This document shows positions 35,866 through 38,480 of a DNA stretch of 38,480 nt, in pieces. The translations under genes and the position numbers were made by a program. This DNA comes from Methylophaga pinxianii. GTDB lineage: Bacteria; Pseudomonadota; Gammaproteobacteria; Nitrosococcales; Methylophagaceae. The stretch lies in assembly GCF_020447225.1 (NCBI RefSeq), contig NZ_JAJAEO010000155.1, forward strand, positions 1 through 38,480, in the 5' to 3' direction. Under the pieces are notes generated by a model. It had not been told where the DNA came from. It searched no databases and was given only the letters and a program-made list of their open reading frames with translations. Numbering within the stretch: position 1 is the first letter of the stretch; each line of letters starts with the position of its first letter.

Positions 35866-37272
35866 TTAAACTTTCAGTTTCCATGGCACGACCTCTGAAT
35901 CGAATGTATAAGTCGCCGTTAGTCGATTGGTATAAGTACCGTCGTAGTCGCATAATGCAAGCACAGACAACTCTAGGTACCACAGACTCAGCTTCCATGC
36001 ATCCACATAACAATCGCTCAGATCAAACTTATTGTCTGGATGAGTCAAAGAGTTCCGAATATCAGTAATGGCATGAGGCCCATCTTGCCATGTGGCTTTA
36101 TTTTTCAAGCGAGTGACAGCCGACTTGATGTCTGGCACAGCATTCGTGATATCGCCTGGTATGCAAAAATGAGTGCAAAGCATCCTTAAACGGCCAGCAG
36201 CCTTCAAGTTCTTAAACTTGGTTTTAGAAATGATCTGGCTGTCCACCATAATATAATGATGTGCCAATCGCTCCAAAGCCGCTTGCGCCAAAATAATAGA
36301 TGCATCGATACTCGGTGAGCGGCCCCTCGTATTGGCCTGTACATACCAGTAGATAGCGGCCCTAAGACATTTCTTCCACTCATCCGACTGATTCCAACGC
36401 TTTACAAAGAGCGGGAACAGACGTTCAGCCTGACTCCCTATATTTGGAGTAAACCATGAATAAGGGGGGGTGCTGGTTCGAGGGGAGTTAAAAGTCCTCC
36501 AAGTTATCTCACCAGCTAAATCAATTCCCACTCCACATGAAGGCGAGCACCGGCCACCCGTAACAAACGAAAGAAAATAATCCAGGAGATGACTTTGCTC
36601 GCTGGCCTCTTCTCCTGAGAAAAGCTTTCCATCGTTGCGCTCTAATTTCACCATATGCGTCAAAAAAGAACCACCTTCGGTTTTTATTCTTATCCAAGCA
36701 TCACGAGTAGCACCATCAGGCAGTGCTTGTATTGAAATCTTCCACTCTTCGGATGCCAGCACAAGTAAAGAACAAGCTGCAGGGGCAGTATCTTGATGTT
36801 GCCCGCCATGAAAGTCAGGAAAGTTGAAGAGATGAAAAATTGCAGCAACTGAATTCTTAGTGTGCATGATAGATAATGTCACAGGCTCAAATTCGGGATA
36901 CCAATCCAATTTCCATGTGTCTGAGCTTAAATCACTACTATGATAACCATAGAATCCTTTGATTATTTGACCATTGAACGATAACGATGACTCGACCGAA
37001 TCATTGATGGCAAATATAAATGGAGGCGAAGTCTTACCCTGCAGGTTTGCATGAAATACCAGACGCGGAGTTGGAAGAAATTGTAATTGCAGTTCAGCCG
37101 TTCCAGTTAAACAATTACTATCCAAACAAACTTCCACTGCTCCTTTTAGGAGGTTGACGGATTCAGGCGTGGAAGAGAAATCGTACATTGGGAGCATAGG
37201 TTTAGGTCGATTCATCCACTCTTCCTCAATAGCAATTTTATTTGCAGCTGTTGTCTTCGTCCCGGTGTTCAT
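35866..37272 (-). CDS. Large protein with a C-terminal HEPN-type motif
   Basis: 468 aa. The N-terminal ~250 residues look beta-rich (PRLVFHANLQGKTSPPFIFA, TWKLDWYPEFEPVTL). The C-terminal ~170 are helical, with DASIILAQAALERLAHHYIM and ITDIRNSLTHPDNK. R406-N-S-L-T-H411 fits the R(N/D/H)xxxH catalytic motif of HEPN ribonucleases. The layout of a beta-rich front and HEPN back recalls ApeA-type defence proteins; this is resemblance, not identification. It faces away from the small gene at 37401 and lies beside the recombinase. Confidence 0.6.
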   Translation of the reverse strand: MNTGTKTTAANKIAIEEEWMNRPKPMLPMYDFSSTPESVNLLKGAVEVCLDSNCLTGTAELQLQFLPTPRLVFHANLQGKTSPPFIFAINDSVESSLSFNGQIIKGFYGYHSSDLSSDTWKLDWYPEFEPVTLSIMHTKNSVAAIFHLFNFPDFHGGQHQDTAPAACSLLVLASEEWKISIQALPDGATRDAWIRIKTEGGSFLTHMVKLERNDGKLFSGEEASEQSHLLDYFLSFVTGGRCSPSCGVGIDLAGEITWRTFNSPRTSTPPYSWFTPNIGSQAERLFPLFVKRWNQSDEWKKCLRAAIYWYVQANTRGRSPSIDASIILAQAALERLAHHYIMVDSQIISKTKFKNLKAAGRLRMLCTHFCIPGDITNAVPDIKSAVTRLKNKATWQDGPHAITDIRNSLTHPDNKFDLSDCYVDAWKLSLWYLELSVLALCDYDGTYTNRLTATYTFDSEVVPWKLKV

Positions 37273-37400
37273 ACTAGTTTTGAAGTTTTACCTTTAAACT
37301 ACTAGTACAAATATAAATATATGATTATTTAATTATTTATTGAATCATAAATTCCGTATTCGAGTCTGAATATCAATGATTGTAAAAAGAATAGCTTAAA

Positions 37401-37679
37401 ATGATTAAATTAATCACAGATATAATTGGAAAAAACACTAACGGTCAAATATGCCATCCGTATGAGCATCAAAGAGGACCCCGGTTTGGGAAGTACGTTT
37501 ACACATTAACAAGCATTGAAAGTTTTGAAGAAGCAGATGAAGCAGCTTTAAGAATTCTAATCAGCTCAGGTGCTTTTAACTCTGTTGGCCGAATACGAAT
37601 GGTCCCAAAAGACGCTAAATCTACAACAGCAGGATCAGCTCTAAGGGTAATCTCTTACATGGGTAAATCATTGTCATAA
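37401..37679 (+). CDS. Small protein of unknown function
   Basis: 92 aa, no TM or signal: MIKLITDIIGKNTNGQICHP, KYVYTLTSIESFEEADEAAL, RILISSGAFNSVGRIRMVPK. It may be an alpha/beta domain. Upstream DNA (37273-37400) is very AT-rich and shared with the divergent HEPN-type gene, with TACTAGT/ACTAGTA arms at 37272-37307 that could be an operator. Not recognised. Confidence 0.5.
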   Translation: MIKLITDIIGKNTNGQICHPYEHQRGPRFGKYVYTLTSIESFEEADEAALRILISSGAFNSVGRIRMVPKDAKSTTAGSALRVISYMGKSLS

Positions 37680-37757
37680 TAAGGCCACTCCTGCCTGTTG
37701 CATGAATCAGTTTCCGTGATATCTATATATAAGGAATAAAATAAATAGGAATAAGTG

Positions 37758-37836
37758 ATGGAAATTATGCTTTTGATTGGACTGGGCTTTGTTTTTGGCT
37801 TCTATGTCTCAAAGAAATACCAAGAGAATTTTTTTA
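37758..37836 (+). other. Possible small membrane ORF start
   Basis: ATG after GGAATAAGTG encodes MEIMLLIGLGFVFGFYVSKK, a plausible TM segment, but the frame then runs antisense through the EAL gene to 38063. Possibly a truncated gene stub. Confidence 0.25.
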
Positions 37837-38480
37837 TGAGGCAGGCATCAACTTTTCAAAACTCTCTGCATCTAAAGGTGGGGAAACATAGGTCCCTTGC
37901 ATCAAATCCACTCCGATTTGTTTTAAGAGTTTGTATTGCTGCTCAGTTTCAATTCCCTCGGCCACCACTTTTATATCAAGTTTTTTGGCAATTTTCGTCA
38001 CACCCTCAATTAAAATATACTCAGCGGAATCAAGATGTATACCATGCACTAAAGCTTTATTAAGTTTGATATAGCCGACATTAAATTCTTTCAAATTACT
38101 AAATGCTGAATAGCTTGTACCAAAATCGTCTAATGCGATAGCAAAACCAAACTTCTGATAATCGTCCAATTTATTCTTATGAAGTTTGGTAAAACTCATA
38201 AAATTTTCTTCAGTAATTTCTATAATCACATTCTTAGCAGATAGACCAAATAACCGAATGAGCTCATACAACTCTTGTGGGTTATTTCGAAGGCTCTTGA
38301 ACTCCAGTGGTGATTTATTCAGCGTTATTTGGAAATCTTCTCCAAAAATTGATAACCATTTAGAGAGTTGTAGCAAAGCTTTTTTGTAAGCGTCCACTGA
38401 GCACACCCTACCGGAATTGAACGACACTTGTTTAGATCCCCATTTAAATTTAGATGGGGATCTAACACATGAATCACCAT
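37834..38480 (-). CDS. EAL-domain protein (c-di-GMP phosphodiesterase type), partial
   Basis: The C-terminal ~215 residues of an EAL domain; the frame is open to the window edge, so the N-terminus is outside. Visible blocks: FQITLNKSPLEFKSLRNNPQ, VIIEITEENFM (metal Glu), IALDDFGTSYSAFSNLKEFN (DDFG in place of DDFGTGYSS, fully typical), VVAEGIETEQQYKLLKQIGV and the closing MQGTYVSPPLDAESFEKLMP. The metal and loop-6 residues look intact, so it is probably active in cleaving c-di-GMP. Any sensory or GGDEF part lies upstream. Confidence 0.85.
   Translation of the reverse strand, partial: GDSCVRSPSKFKWGSKQVSFNSGRVCSVDAYKKALLQLSKWLSIFGEDFQITLNKSPLEFKSLRNNPQELYELIRLFGLSAKNVIIEITEENFMSFTKLHKNKLDDYQKFGFAIALDDFGTSYSAFSNLKEFNVGYIKLNKALVHGIHLDSAEYILIEGVTKIAKKLDIKVVAEGIETEQQYKLLKQIGVDLMQGTYVSPPLDAESFEKLMPAS
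38432..38465. repeat. 34-bp near-perfect palindrome inside the EAL gene
   Basis: TTAGATCCCCAT at the left mirrors ATGGGGATCTAA at the right, with a nearly palindromic AT centre (one mismatched pair of 17). In the EAL reading frame it encodes a Ser/Lys-rich insert (RSPSKFKWGSK). It may be a small inserted hairpin. Confidence 0.5.

Noticed and set aside
37836-38063. C-terminal part of the plus-strand ORF from 37755
   Set aside because: Antisense to conserved EAL blocks (MQGTYVSPPL, VVAEGIE), so only the first ~26 codons could be real.
38428-38480. Possible integron attC site at the right edge
   Set aside because: ATCTAAC fits one attC end, but the palindrome has GTT and AAC in the wrong order, the left arm is GTTTAGA, and an EAL reading frame runs through it.
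1-38480. CRISPR arrays, rRNA and tRNA genes
   Set aside because: No regularly spaced identical repeats and no recognisable rRNA or tRNA sequence; the only short tandem repeats are the TnsB-type sites at the transposon ends.

Overview
The window reads as an accessory region (plasmid or genomic island) of a gammaproteobacterium, built from several layers of mobile DNA. I see no rRNA, tRNA, CRISPR array or housekeeping genes apart from a cytochrome c maturation cluster, and that cluster lies inside a transposon. The lineage assignment is inference from Tn7-type ends, Tn3, IS3 and IS30 elements and copper genes of the Marinobacter/Pseudomonas/Shewanella style.

Left part (1-13.8 kb): a copper or silver response island. 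A CopR/CusR-type response regulator and its kinase face left. A CusR-like operator sits between them and a wrecked copA::copB fusion. Then come a Met/His-rich periplasmic peptide, a membrane-anchored cytochrome c, a P1B ATPase, a DUF2933 protein, an isoprenylcysteine-methyltransferase-like membrane protein and a DUF411 lipoprotein. A second copy of the operator precedes a frameshifted lipoprotein gene. Two small secreted proteins follow, one of them Met-rich. Next is a tightly coupled three-gene operon: a membrane-anchored FAD/NAD/[2Fe-2S] reductase with a Met-rich periplasmic domain, a diheme b-type membrane protein with two H-x13-H helices, and a seven-heme periplasmic cytochrome c. Together these look like a route carrying NAD(P)H electrons across the inner membrane, and they are the most interesting candidate system here. 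A DUF1622 membrane protein follows.

Middle-left (13.7-15.8 kb): debris of a CDF metal exporter and two different Tn3-family transposases, with one unidentified gene.

Middle (15,832-34,001): an 18.2-kb Tn7-like element. The right end has four abutting TnsB-type sites, the hairpin in front of tnsA, and the first ~55 codons of tnsA. The left end has three spaced TnsB-type sites. tnsA is cut short and tnsB-E are absent, so the element would need Tns proteins in trans. Cargo: complete ccmABCDEFGHI plus ccdA; a response-regulator shred and a second DUF1622 gene; then a glycogen-breakdown group (glgP, glgX) mixed with a MerR regulator, DUF2934 copies in several states of decay, and a row of tiny membrane or metal-ligand-rich proteins. 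An IS3-family element split by a complete IS30-family element and an ArsR regulator lie next to the left end.

Right part (34-38.5 kb): visibly AT-richer DNA with a tyrosine recombinase and its terminator, a 468-aa protein ending in a HEPN-type R-N-x3-H motif (possible defence RNase), a small unknown protein, and an EAL-domain gene running off the right edge.
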